From: Salinivirga cyanobacteriivorans
Lineage (GTDB): Bacteria; Bacteroidota; Bacteroidia; Bacteroidales; Salinivirgaceae
NCBI RefSeq assembly: GCF_001443605.1
Contig: NZ_CP013118.1
Coordinates: 2,243,501 to 2,307,500 of the forward strand
Length of the DNA stretch: 64,000 nt
Direction of reading: 5' to 3'
The notes below the pieces were generated by a model, which was not told the origin of the DNA, did no database searches, and saw only the letters and a program-made list of their open reading frames with translations. Shown here one piece after another: positions 8,007-17,148 of the stretch. Within the stretch, counting starts at the first letter, position 1; each line of letters starts with the position of its first letter. A program made the position numbers and the translations under genes.

Positions 8007-9359
8007 CTATTCAATTTGCCCGATTAAATCGGGAAGATAACGGCTAAACACATTGTCAAAAAAGGCATCCTTTGCATTTTTGCGAGCTAGTTTCTTGTTT
8101 TCTCCAACTCCGCGTTGGGCAGAGGTTAATTTCTGATCGAGTAAATCACCGCTCGCACTTTCAAGCTTCAAACTACCTTCACAATAAACAGAAGTAAGTC
8201 CACCGGCCTGGACTCCGGTTGTAAAACTATAATCTACCTCAACTACAAAATCAGCGGCCCGGGGTTTCTCCGTAAAATCAAGGCTTTGTTCTTGTAACAT
8301 CTCTCTAAACCGACTAATAAAGTCCGCATTGGATTTTTCCATATTTAAAGCCACAATCGGCGAAAGTGTCTTAATATTAACTTTGGTTTCAGGCATTGAC
8401 ATCGGTGCCAATAATCGCCTTATACTCATATCTGTGGTGGCATTTTGAACCATTTGAGGCCAGTGCAGCTGTGCCGTGAGCACATTTTTTTGCGTTTTAG
8501 GCGACGATGAAGCTATAAAACAGGCAACACGTGCACTTTTTGAAGCATAAACCACATCGCGCTTTAAATAACCACCGGTATAATGAAATTCCACCGGAAT
8601 ACCTCCAAGCATTTTACCATCGTAGCTAACTTTAAATTCCACCGGTTGCTCATCTATTTTATGCCGTTTAACTACTAATTGCTTATGAGCTGCTTTTATT
8701 TGTATGTTACTACGAATTTTCTCAATTTTTGCCAGCAAATAACTACCCAGTTCAGTCTGCTGCCCATTTACCTCGGCCATGCAAGATTCTCCAAGGTACT
8801 GTTTAAGAATGGCTATTGACTGAATATAGGCCTTCAGGGCTCCGAGTACATTACCTTCAGCTTCATACTTTGCGGCTTCTTTTTGTTTATCGAGGGCAGT
8901 TTGTATTGTTTTTCGTTTTCGTTCTGCTTTCTTTCTCCTGTAAGTCTCTTTGTCGATACGATAATAGACCCAATAACGATTTTCTGTTACATAAATATCG
9001 GTGGGCTCAAACCCTTCCAGGTACTCATCGGTTTCAACTTTTATTTGCTGATTAAAAGCTTCTGTGCCACCCCAGGCATTTTCAATTTTGTGTAGCACAG
9101 AGGTAGAGCTTACAGTAGATGATATGGATGAAGCCAAATCGTTCAGGGCCCGGTTACGTGCTTTTGCACTATACTCAGGTGCAATTCCTATTTTCATTAC
9201 TGTACCAACGCCAACGTAATGACCTGGAACTATGGGTTTTTGTTTCACCCAATCTGGAGCAGGATTCTCATCTGTGGTTTTTTTTGTTGTACCACATGAA
9301 CTGAAAACAAATACTATAGCCAAACTCAATAGCGGAATTATTGAAACCATTTTTCTCAT
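8007..9359 (-). CDS. LPP20-family lipoprotein
   Basis: A 450-residue lipoprotein with a signal peptide ending in a lipobox (FSSCG, Cys at about residue 21). Residues 35-130 (PDWVKQKP, VGVGTV, ARNRALNDLA) match the LPP20/FlgT-like domain, a small alpha/beta fold found in many outer-membrane lipoproteins of unknown function. A basic helical stretch (ETYRRKKAERKRKTIQ) and a TPR-like helix pair follow, then a C-terminal domain resembling a CsgG-associated or LpoB-like fold (about residues 330-445). It begins 9 bases after the stop of the upstream lipoprotein gene, so the two form an operon and may act together at the outer membrane. Confidence 0.75.
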   Translation of the reverse strand: MRKMVSIIPLLSLAIVFVFSSCGTTKKTTDENPAPDWVKQKPIVPGHYVGVGTVMKIGIAPEYSAKARNRALNDLASSISSTVSSTSVLHKIENAWGGTEAFNQQIKVETDEYLEGFEPTDIYVTENRYWVYYRIDKETYRRKKAERKRKTIQTALDKQKEAAKYEAEGNVLGALKAYIQSIAILKQYLGESCMAEVNGQQTELGSYLLAKIEKIRSNIQIKAAHKQLVVKRHKIDEQPVEFKVSYDGKMLGGIPVEFHYTGGYLKRDVVYASKSARVACFIASSSPKTQKNVLTAQLHWPQMVQNATTDMSIRRLLAPMSMPETKVNIKTLSPIVALNMEKSNADFISRFREMLQEQSLDFTEKPRAADFVVEVDYSFTTGVQAGGLTSVYCEGSLKLESASGDLLDQKLTSAQRGVGENKKLARKNAKDAFFDNVFSRYLPDLIGQIE

Positions 9360-9368
9360 ATAGCTGAT

Positions 9369-10727
9369 TTAATTTTCGGGATTATAATTATCAACTGCAG
9401 AAGCCAGTCTTGCTACAACATTATCAGCCGCAGATTCAAGGAGGTAACTTACTTTGGTAATCTTATCTGAAGCATTCATTAATCTCCTTAATTGCCTGAT
9501 ACGGTATGTGTTGTCATGTATAACATCTTCATCACTATCATATTTACGCGATTTCCAATATCCGGGCACCAATTTCTTCAGGTCTCCCTGATAGCGGCCA
9601 AATTCTACAGCATCAGTGCGCGTATCCTTAAGGTCGTCTGTAATCATAAGGCTTGCTGTAGCTGTAGACAACATTTTATAGGACATCCGTACAGAGGCAC
9701 TGTTAGTTTTATTGTAGACTTTATAGGTAGTTTTGCTAAAAGTTTCCTTTTTACGTTCAACCCCTTCATCATCTTTATATACATGTACTTCTTTGATATA
9801 ACCACGCTCGGTTTTCACATGTGTTTTACCTTCAATTTTTTTTACATCATTTATCTGCACATGCAAAACAGCCTCTACACCGGCCAGGTTGAGTGCTTTC
9901 AAATTATAAGATCCGTCACGATTTTTAATTTTATTTTGGCTGAAAGCCGATTTATCAACAATATTGATAAAAGGATTTTGCTGTTCAGCAATGGCATTGG
10001 TAATTTCAGACAGAGAAACAGGATTTGTCCGTCTTGCAGTACCACTAATTTCTAGGGCGGGAATCAATATATCGATTGTGCCTTTTTCTCTTGCTTCCTG
10101 TTGTAAATTGGTAGCATCTTTATATCCACCTGTCTCTTGCGCAATTTGCTCAAAAAGATAGTAGGCGGAACGATACTGACCCTCATCAAAGTAGTTATTG
10201 GCTTTACGGTAATGTGGTTCATAAACTGCTGTTTCTAGTTTACGGCGTGCATCTTTATAGTTTGGCGAAATTCGTACAATTTCTTTAAAAATTGTTGCAG
10301 CCTTATCGAACTCCTCCCGATCAAGGTGTTCAGAAGCCTCTATATATTTATCGGCAATAAAGGTATTTTTTACTTCATCGTAATAGGCATGATAGCGGTC
10401 AGGAAAAGTCAGATCAACTCCAACTCCAGCTACCTTATCATGGTAATTTTTGGCGGCTTCATAGCTATAAACGGCTTCCTGTGTTTCATTTTGTTGATAG
10501 TCTTTTTCAAACTCAGTCAACAAATCGTTTAACACTAATTGTCCATTTTTTTGCAACCCAAGCTTGGTCTCTACTTTGGTACGTTTTCGTTTTACCGACT
10601 CATAATAAAACTCTGCGGCATCTTTATATAAACCGGCTTCATCAAATTTTTCAGCTTTTTTTGCATAGCGATGTGCAGCACAACCAGTAAGCAATACAAG
10701 GGTAAGGGAAAGTAAGAATAATCGCAT
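9369..10727 (-). CDS. TPR-containing lipoprotein
   Basis: A 452-residue lipoprotein with lipobox LTGC (Cys16). The N-terminal ~210 residues are helical with TPR-like repeats (AGLYKDAAEFYYESV; REEFDKAATIFKEIV; EGQYRSAYYLFEQIA). The C-terminal half is rich in beta strand and unrecognised. It is the first gene of a two-gene operon with the LPP20 lipoprotein. The start region and upstream promoter sequence have a degenerate second copy at 14208-14345, showing that a paralogue once existed nearby. TTG-N18-TATATTTA upstream is a plausible promoter and is conserved in that second copy. Confidence 0.75.
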   Translation of the reverse strand: MRLFLLSLTLVLLTGCAAHRYAKKAEKFDEAGLYKDAAEFYYESVKRKRTKVETKLGLQKNGQLVLNDLLTEFEKDYQQNETQEAVYSYEAAKNYHDKVAGVGVDLTFPDRYHAYYDEVKNTFIADKYIEASEHLDREEFDKAATIFKEIVRISPNYKDARRKLETAVYEPHYRKANNYFDEGQYRSAYYLFEQIAQETGGYKDATNLQQEAREKGTIDILIPALEISGTARRTNPVSLSEITNAIAEQQNPFINIVDKSAFSQNKIKNRDGSYNLKALNLAGVEAVLHVQINDVKKIEGKTHVKTERGYIKEVHVYKDDEGVERKKETFSKTTYKVYNKTNSASVRMSYKMLSTATASLMITDDLKDTRTDAVEFGRYQGDLKKLVPGYWKSRKYDSDEDVIHDNTYRIRQLRRLMNASDKITKVSYLLESAADNVVARLASAVDNYNPEN

Positions 10728-10906
10728 TTTTGTGTACTTTAGAAATTGCGAGGTAAATATACAAATTTCAATGACTTGTCAACGACGTCTTAAAATCATT
10801 CAAAAGATAGAAGGTGCAGAAACCTGGGTTTTTATAAATCAATTAAACCAACAATGGACTCCAGCTAAATAGCAGAAAACAAAAATTCAGTTTATTTGTA
10901 TTTAAG

Positions 10907-10922
10907 TTTAAGGATGCTTAAA
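10907..10922 (+). promoter_or_regulatory. Candidate operator upstream of TonB receptor 1
   Basis: TTTAAGGATGCTTAAA is a perfect 6-4-6 inverted repeat 55 bases before the receptor start codon, in the region where the promoter is expected. The DtxR-type repressor encoded just downstream of the receptor is the natural candidate binder, but the sequence does not match the classical DtxR box, so this is a guess from position. Confidence 0.3.
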
Positions 10923-10977
10923 TGTTTACACAAAAATACTTAAAATAGATATTATTAAACATTAAAACAAGCTTGAA

Positions 10978-13359
10978 ATGAGAAAAATACAAATATTCGT
11001 TATCTTTTTTGTGATCCTAAATTTGCCTCTATTGGCTCAACATAATGATGCAAATATTTTCGGTGATGTGCAATCTGGGGGTAAACACATTCCTTTCGCA
11101 ACCATTTTTATTGAGGGGACAACCATTGGGACTTCTACCGATGAAACCGGCCATTACATGTTCATTGATTTGCCCGAAGGTGAGCATACGATTGTAGCCA
11201 AAGCCCTGGGTTATAAGCCACAAAAGAAAAACGTGGTAATAGAGCACGAAAAGACCCTTGAAGTAAATTTTAATTTGGCAAGCGATGTAATGGCTCTGGA
11301 TGAAGTGGTGGTTACCGGAACCAAAACATTTAAACGAAGCACAGAATCACCGGTCATCGTAAATTTGCTGGACAAAAAATCCATTGAAGCCGTGCAGGCA
11401 TGTAATATTTCAGAGGGATTGAATTTCCAACCTGGTTTGCGGGTGGAAACCGATTGCCAAACCTGCAACTATTCGCAGTTGCGCATGAATGGTTTGGGAG
11501 GCGGTTATTCCCAAATCCTTATTAATGGCAGACCCATTTTCAGTCCATTAATTGGACTGTACGGAATGGAGCAAATTCCGGCCAACATGGTCAACCGCAT
11601 TGAAGTCGTTCGTGGGGGCGGTTCGGCACTCTACGGATCCAGTGCCATTGGTGGTACGGTCAATATCATCACACATATTCCCAAAAGCAACAATTACGAT
11701 ATGAGCCTAACCAGCCACAGCATTAACGGGCGGGTCATGGATAATGTCATTAGCGGCAACATCAACATGGTAACACGGAAACGCAATGCAGGAGCTGTAT
11801 TGTTTGTAAACCGACGTTACCGCGAGGCTTATGATCATCAGGGCATTACACTGCGCGAAAATGGCAACCACTTTAAGGAACGCGATGGATATTCAGAACT
11901 TCCGGAATTACGCAACAATTCATTTGGTGGCAATTTGTTTTACCGCCCCACACCCAATCAAAAACTGGAATTAAATTTTACCAGTCTTCATGAGTACCGT
12001 TACGGTGGTGAACTTACCGACAAGCCGGCTCACCTGGCCATGCAGTCGGAAGAACGCGTGCATGATATTTTGATGGGTGGCCTCGATTACCAAATCAATT
12101 TCAATGAAGATAACACCTCATTCATAGCATATTTTGCCGGACAAAATACCGACCGTGACCACTACACCGGACTTTTTCCCGTACGTGAAGAATATACTTC
12201 GGATATAAATTTCGAAGAAGCGCTGAACACTCACTTAAGCGAGCCTCCCTACGGCACTACAGATAACCTTACTCTGCAGGGAGGTACACAGTTAAACCAT
12301 CGTCTGTCCGATTTTCTGGGAGGAAGCAATGTATTAACCATCGGGGCAGAATATAAGTACGATGATGTGATCGATTCCATTCCGGCTTATGAATATGGAA
12401 CCAACCAACAGACCCAAAATGTAGCTGGTTTTATACAGAACGACTGGAAAATCAATAAAGATTTGACATTACTGATCGGATTGCGCGCCGACAAGCACAA
12501 CCTGGTAAATGATGTGATATTTAGTCCCCGGATCTCTGCATTGTATAAATTCAGGGATTACACACAATTTCGCCTCACCTGGGGAACAGGTTTTCGCGCA
12601 CCTCAGGCTTTTGACACGGACATGCACATTGCCTTTGCCGGTGGTGGTATATCACGGGTACAACTTGATCCCAATTTAAAAGAAGAGCGCTCCAACAGCA
12701 TCAGTGGCTCGGTGAATTTCGATTACCCTACTGCCCTCTACATTGTAGGATTTACTGTGGAAGGTTTTTACACCAAACTCAATGATGCTTTCTATTTGCA
12801 ACCGGTAGGAGCCGATGCTTTGGGAGCGGTTTTTGAAAAAAGAAACGGACCTGGTGCTACCGTTCAGGGAGCCACAATTGAATTGCGTGCGAATTATAAC
12901 AAAATGGCACAAATTGAAGGAGGCTTTACGCTTCAAACCAGCTTGCACGAAAAAGCCGTGGAGAATATCGGAGGGTTACCCGCCAGGAAGCAATTTCTAC
13001 GCACACCGGAACATTATGGTTATATGATACTGACCCTCACAACCAATAATCAATGGAGTGGATCAATAAGTGGTGTTTATACCGGGGAAATGTTGCACGC
13101 GAAATTCTCACCCGATGAGAATATAATGCCAAATGAGTACCGCACATCCGATCCATTTGTAGAATTGAACGTTAAACTGGGATATACCGTGCCTTTTGAA
13201 ATGCTCGATAGCGGCCTGGAACTTTTTGGTGGCATCAAAAACTTCACCAACATGTTTCAGGATGATTTTGACAACTATCGCAATCGCGATAGCAATTATA
13301 TGTACGGACCAGCCCAACCACGCACATTTTATGTGGGTGTTAGGTTAAAATCATTGTAA
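10978..13359 (+). CDS. TonB-dependent outer-membrane receptor 1 (metal or siderophore-type)
   Basis: A 793-residue TonB-dependent receptor. It has a Sec signal peptide (cleavage after LLAQ, ~21), a carboxypeptidase-D-like regulatory domain (residues 27-105), a plug domain (115-235; VVRGGGSALYGSSAIGG) and a 22-strand barrel ending in an aromatic-rich segment (FYVGVRLKSL). The plug carries a C-x2-C pair (Cys160, Cys163) plus Cys142, shared with the paralogue at 18403-20787. A DtxR-type regulator gene follows 65 bases later on the same strand, which points to an iron or manganese-related ligand. The ligand cannot be read from sequence alone. Confidence 0.88.
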   Translation: MRKIQIFVIFFVILNLPLLAQHNDANIFGDVQSGGKHIPFATIFIEGTTIGTSTDETGHYMFIDLPEGEHTIVAKALGYKPQKKNVVIEHEKTLEVNFNLASDVMALDEVVVTGTKTFKRSTESPVIVNLLDKKSIEAVQACNISEGLNFQPGLRVETDCQTCNYSQLRMNGLGGGYSQILINGRPIFSPLIGLYGMEQIPANMVNRIEVVRGGGSALYGSSAIGGTVNIITHIPKSNNYDMSLTSHSINGRVMDNVISGNINMVTRKRNAGAVLFVNRRYREAYDHQGITLRENGNHFKERDGYSELPELRNNSFGGNLFYRPTPNQKLELNFTSLHEYRYGGELTDKPAHLAMQSEERVHDILMGGLDYQINFNEDNTSFIAYFAGQNTDRDHYTGLFPVREEYTSDINFEEALNTHLSEPPYGTTDNLTLQGGTQLNHRLSDFLGGSNVLTIGAEYKYDDVIDSIPAYEYGTNQQTQNVAGFIQNDWKINKDLTLLIGLRADKHNLVNDVIFSPRISALYKFRDYTQFRLTWGTGFRAPQAFDTDMHIAFAGGGISRVQLDPNLKEERSNSISGSVNFDYPTALYIVGFTVEGFYTKLNDAFYLQPVGADALGAVFEKRNGPGATVQGATIELRANYNKMAQIEGGFTLQTSLHEKAVENIGGLPARKQFLRTPEHYGYMILTLTTNNQWSGSISGVYTGEMLHAKFSPDENIMPNEYRTSDPFVELNVKLGYTVPFEMLDSGLELFGGIKNFTNMFQDDFDNYRNRDSNYMYGPAQPRTFYVGVRLKSL

Positions 13360-13424
13360 TTTTCAATGTCATTGCATTAACGGAGACCTAAATCTTTTTT
13401 ATATTTAATAAAAACACTTTAACT

Positions 13425-14087
13425 ATGTCCATTTCAACCGAAAACTTTGTTAAAGCCATATACAAACAAACTCAAGTGAGCGGAGGAGATACCAAACCCG
13501 GTACTCTGGCTAAATTGCTCAGTATAACCAATGCTGCAACTACAGATATGGCACGTAAACTCGCGGCCAAAAAACTGGTAAACTATACCAAATACAAGGA
13601 ACTCACACTCACAACAGAAGGCGAGAAAATGGCATTGAATGTGCTGCGCAAACATCGTTTGTGGGAGACCTTTTTACACAAAACACTGAATTTATCTCTG
13701 CATGAAATTCATCGTGAAGCTGAAATGCTGGAACACCTCACCTCCGATTTTCTGGCCGAAAAAATCAGCAATTACGTGGGCAACCCTGAATATGACCCCC
13801 ACGGCGATCCTATCCCTAATATGCACGGCATAATTACTGATCGCCACAACACCATTTTATTATCACAGGCAAGGGAGCACACAGATTATAAAATCACAAG
13901 GCTTTTCAGCTCCGATGAGGACTTTTTCAATTTCTGCAAAGAAAACAACCTGATGATTGGAATGGATGTCAGGGTGGTGAAGCAATATGAATCGAATAAA
14001 ATGACCGAAATAGCTGTCAACAATAAACATGTATTGCTGAATGCGGATTTTACGAATGTGATTTATGTAAAACCTGTGCTCACATAA
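13425..14087 (+). CDS. DtxR/MntR-type metal-dependent repressor
   Basis: A 220-residue regulator: winged helix (about residues 5-65), then the metal-binding dimerisation domain with HRLWETFL (His77, Glu81) and HEIHREAEMLEH (His96, Glu100, His104), and an SH3/FeoA-like C-terminal domain (about 150-218). The family binds Fe(II) or Mn(II) and then represses uptake genes. It follows the TonB receptor 1 gene, a common arrangement for a regulator and its target. The last ~21 codons are duplicated at 16321-16383, so the gene's 3' end is the left border of a 2.1 kb insertion; the gene itself is intact. Metal preference is uncertain. Confidence 0.88.
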   Translation: MSISTENFVKAIYKQTQVSGGDTKPGTLAKLLSITNAATTDMARKLAAKKLVNYTKYKELTLTTEGEKMALNVLRKHRLWETFLHKTLNLSLHEIHREAEMLEHLTSDFLAEKISNYVGNPEYDPHGDPIPNMHGIITDRHNTILLSQAREHTDYKITRLFSSDEDFFNFCKENNLMIGMDVRVVKQYESNKMTEIAVNNKHVLLNADFTNVIYVKPVLT

Positions 14088-14207
14088 AAAAAAAGTCTTC
14101 TATTTCCTTCATAAATTAAAAGCGATTATTTTTGCTCGAAATTATCAACGATATGTTATCCTTTCAACAAAGTGTTGCTGAAATTATTTATGATTATCCG
14201 GAGTTAA
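14025..14207. repeat. Direct repeat, left copy (dtxR end to start of RIC-like gene)
   Basis: This ~183 bp segment covers the last 21 codons of the DtxR gene, the intergenic spacer and the first ~18 codons of the RIC-like gene, and it recurs at 16321-16504 with few differences (a 6-base block at 14031-14036, one indel in the A-run near 14089, one substitution near 14163). The left copy carries the intact DtxR end and a truncated RIC start. Confidence 0.92.
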
Positions 14208-14293
14208 AAATTTTTAGCTTTTTTTTTTGCGTAACGACTGGCAGCACAACCTGTAAGCAAAACCAGGGCAATAGGAAATAGGAGTAATCTCAT
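14208..14293 (-). pseudogene. Truncated N-terminus of a paralogue of the TPR lipoprotein
   Basis: Read on the minus strand from ATG 14293, the sequence encodes MRLLLFPIALVLLTGCAA followed by SRYAKKKAKNF, closely matching the first ~29 residues (signal peptide and lipobox LTGC) of the lipoprotein at 9369-10727, and the DNA upstream (14294-14345) matches that gene's promoter region too. The frame is cut off at the junction with the 183 bp direct repeat. It is a remnant left by the rearrangement that created the repeat. Confidence 0.75.
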
Positions 14294-14545
14294 ATTAGTT
14301 TCGTTTATGAATTGCTCGGTAAACATACAAATTTCAATTACCCATTGACATTTGCCATCCATCGACTACAATGGATTTGCCTTGAATAAAACAATATTCC
14401 AGGGAGAATTTGACTAACAAACAATTGTGCAGGATAGAATTTTTTCTGTAAGGTATAATAGAATAATTCTGGCAAAAAAATTGTCTATAATAACCTCAAA
14501 TGCCTAAATTTATAATAACCAACTAAAACCAACCAACAACAAGCA

Positions 14546-16285
14546 TTGAGAAAGAGAAAAATCATACTGTTATTCATCCTGTTCAGTACGCTAACTTCTG
14601 TGGCCCAGAAAGAGGTACACATCAGTCTCAATGCAAAAAATCAACCTGTTCAGAAAGTTCTTGAGCTAATAAAAAGAGAAAGTAACTACCGTCTAATCAT
14701 ACCCAATCAATTTTATAACCCCGACAGCCTGGTTACTATTACCTACCAGTACCAAAAAAGCAGCCGAATAATCAAAAAGTTATTCAATGGCAAAGCACAG
14801 ACAAAAATAGTCGGGAATAGAATTATTGTCCTACCAAAGTATCATAGCAATAAACCAGATTCTTCTGATCATTCTTACCTGGAAGTATCGGGAATTGTAA
14901 TCGATCAAAAAAGCAGAGAAACATTGCGTGAAGCAACTATCTACCAAATCGAAAAATCAAAAATCACACTTACTGATAAAGCAGGAGGTTTTGTGCTGCC
15001 TGGGACCAGGAACAAAAAGCATTTGTTACTATACATTGCCAGGCAAATGTACTCTGATACTATCATTCAGATTGATCCCAAGAACAGAGAAAATTTAGTC
15101 ATACCGCTGCAACATAAGGAAACTCCTTACTTTGCTGATGAAAACCTCATGTTCGACAGCCCAATAGAGCAGTTGATGCCCAAATTCGTCTCAAAAAAGA
15201 TTTTAAAAAAACAGATCACCATTGCTAAAAACCTGCAAAATGTAAATGAAAAAAAAATTGCTCAAATCTCATTCCTACCCTTCTTAAGCACAAACGGACA
15301 TAAAAATGGTATTACAGAAAATAACTTTTCTTTGAATATTATCGGAGGGTTTAACGGATCAATTAGTGGCATTGAAATAGGCGGAGGAGCTAACCTAACC
15401 TATCGAAATACAAGCGGGCTACAAGCTGCCGGCTTATTCAACTGGGTTAACCGGGGTGTATCCGGTTTGCAAATGGCCGGGGGATTCAACAATACATATG
15501 GAGATTTTCAGGGAATGCAACTTGGTGGAATTTTTAACTACAACAGAGAGCAACTACATGGTTTTCAGCTGGCCGGTATCGGCAATATAGTTAGGTCTGA
15601 TATAACCGGAATGCAAATGAGCTCGGCATATAACCATGGTTGCAGAACTGTTAAAGGAATCCAACTAGCCGGCATATTTAACTCCACCATTCACACCCTA
15701 AAAGGCTTGCAGTTGGGAATGGTCAATTATGCGGGAAACAATAAAGGATTTCAACTTGGACTTCTAAACATTTCGGATTCAACCAGCGGTGTTTCTATTG
15801 GTTTATTCAATTACAGTAAAACAGGTTACCGATCGTTTGCGCTATCGGCCAATGAAATATTCCCGGTTAATGTTGCTTTCCGCTCCGGAAGCACCCATTT
15901 CTACACCCTTTTCAAATTCAGTATTGGAAAACCGGAAAAAACTTATCTCTCCATGGGCACAGGCATGGGCACACAAATAACTTTTCGCAAATCCTGGATT
16001 GCATCAATTGATGCTACAGCCAACATGCTGCATGAAGATGGCACAAAAGACTGGGGCGACCTACTTTGGTACCGTTTGGGAATAGATGGCGGACACCAAA
16101 TTTCGGAAAAATTTACATTGGCTGCCGGGCCTGCCGTTAACTTGCTTCAAGTGAGAAAAACCTCTATGAATGGCATTCAGGATGCCACACTTCTTAATCT
16201 GAAACCAATCAATGAAAAGGAAATAGATCCGTTTTTAATTCAACTATGGATTGGCGGTCAGATAGAACTTCAATACCGCTTTTAA
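14546..16285 (+). CDS. Secreted protein with STN domain and surface repeats (LA_2272-like)
   Basis: A 579-residue exported protein, TTG start, signal peptide ending SVAQ (~21). Residues 23-110 resemble the STN secretin/TonB short N-terminal domain (LNAKNQPVQKVLELIKRES), residues 113-190 a carboxypeptidase-D-like beta sandwich, and residues about 265-430 hold roughly ten tandem ~16-residue repeats of the form GxQxAGIFN (GLQAAGLFN, GMQLGGIFN, GIQLAGIFN, GLQLGMVNY), as in LA_2272-type surface repeat proteins. The last ~140 residues look like beta strands of an outer-membrane barrel. It occupies the 2.1 kb insertion between the two direct repeats, interrupting the dtxR-RIC order. Function unknown; surface location is inferred. 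Confidence 0.8.
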   Translation: MRKRKIILLFILFSTLTSVAQKEVHISLNAKNQPVQKVLELIKRESNYRLIIPNQFYNPDSLVTITYQYQKSSRIIKKLFNGKAQTKIVGNRIIVLPKYHSNKPDSSDHSYLEVSGIVIDQKSRETLREATIYQIEKSKITLTDKAGGFVLPGTRNKKHLLLYIARQMYSDTIIQIDPKNRENLVIPLQHKETPYFADENLMFDSPIEQLMPKFVSKKILKKQITIAKNLQNVNEKKIAQISFLPFLSTNGHKNGITENNFSLNIIGGFNGSISGIEIGGGANLTYRNTSGLQAAGLFNWVNRGVSGLQMAGGFNNTYGDFQGMQLGGIFNYNREQLHGFQLAGIGNIVRSDITGMQMSSAYNHGCRTVKGIQLAGIFNSTIHTLKGLQLGMVNYAGNNKGFQLGLLNISDSTSGVSIGLFNYSKTGYRSFALSANEIFPVNVAFRSGSTHFYTLFKFSIGKPEKTYLSMGTGMGTQITFRKSWIASIDATANMLHEDGTKDWGDLLWYRLGIDGGHQISEKFTLAAGPAVNLLQVRKTSMNGIQDATLLNLKPINEKEIDPFLIQLWIGGQIELQYRF

Positions 16286-16320
16286 AGTATTGAGAGGAAT
16301 CTGAAATTACCATAAAAACA

Positions 16321-16504
16321 AAACATTTGCTACTGAATGCGGATTTTACGAATGTGATTTATGTAAAACCTGTGCTCACATAAAACAAAAAGTCTTCTAT
16401 TTCCTTCATAAATTAAAAGCGATTATTTTTGCTCGAAATTATCAACGATATGTTATCCTATCAACAAAGTGTTGCTGAAATTATTTATGATTATCCGGAG
16501 TTAA
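16321..16504. repeat. Direct repeat, right copy
   Basis: Second copy of the segment at 14025-14207. Here the RIC-like gene start is intact while the DtxR end is only a fragment, the mirror image of the left copy. Confidence 0.92.
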
Positions 16505-17148
16505 TTCTGGTACTGGAAAGGCTTAATATTTTTCCGGGCTTTGGCGATAAAACTATTGAAGAAATCGCCAAAGAAAAAGAGATCAATGCTGATTTATTAA
16601 TGGTTTTGCTCAGAATGCAACTTGACCCGGAACACAGTCCCAATATTGACTTACCTGTGAGCACAATTCAATCTATTGTAGAATATTTATCAGTATCTCA
16701 CGATTACTATACACGGGAGCTCTATCCGGTAATTGCTGAAAACATTGCGTTACTTGCCGAAAAAAACGATCATACTTCAATACAAATGGTCAAGCAATTT
16801 TTTGCTGAATACAGAAATGAGGCTGACCGGCATTTTGAATATGAAAACGATATAGCTTTTCCATATATTCTAAGCCTTTATTTGGAGAATCAGAAACTCC
16901 CTGATGAAATTTCTGCAGAATACTCTGTGGACACCTATCGCGAGAACCATGACAATATTGAAGAAAAACTCGATGATTTGAAGCAACTACTTATCAAATA
17001 CCTCCCTTTTGATGAAGATTATCGTATTCGCCGCAACATTATTCTTACACTCGACCGGCTCGATGCTGATATAAAAGCGCACGCAAAAATTGAAGATGAG
17101 ATTTTAATACCATTAGTGCGCCAACTTGAAGAAAAATTAACTAAATGA
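16450..17148 (+). CDS. RIC-like hemerythrin-domain protein
   Basis: A 232-residue protein related to YtfE/ScdA, which repair iron-sulfur centres damaged by nitric oxide or oxidants. An N-terminal ~75-residue ScdA_N-like part is followed by a hemerythrin fold with the likely diiron ligands in SHDYYTRE, ADRHFEYENDIAFP, NHDNIEEKL and KAHAKIEDEILIP. The N-terminal cysteines of classical ScdA proteins are absent. I chose ATG 16450; a TTG at 16429 in the same frame is possible. It overlaps the next regulator gene by 4 bases. A truncated copy of its first codons lies at 14157-14207 because of the direct repeat. Confidence 0.82.
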   Translation: MLSYQQSVAEIIYDYPELILVLERLNIFPGFGDKTIEEIAKEKEINADLLMVLLRMQLDPEHSPNIDLPVSTIQSIVEYLSVSHDYYTRELYPVIAENIALLAEKNDHTSIQMVKQFFAEYRNEADRHFEYENDIAFPYILSLYLENQKLPDEISAEYSVDTYRENHDNIEEKLDDLKQLLIKYLPFDEDYRIRRNIILTLDRLDADIKAHAKIEDEILIPLVRQLEEKLTK

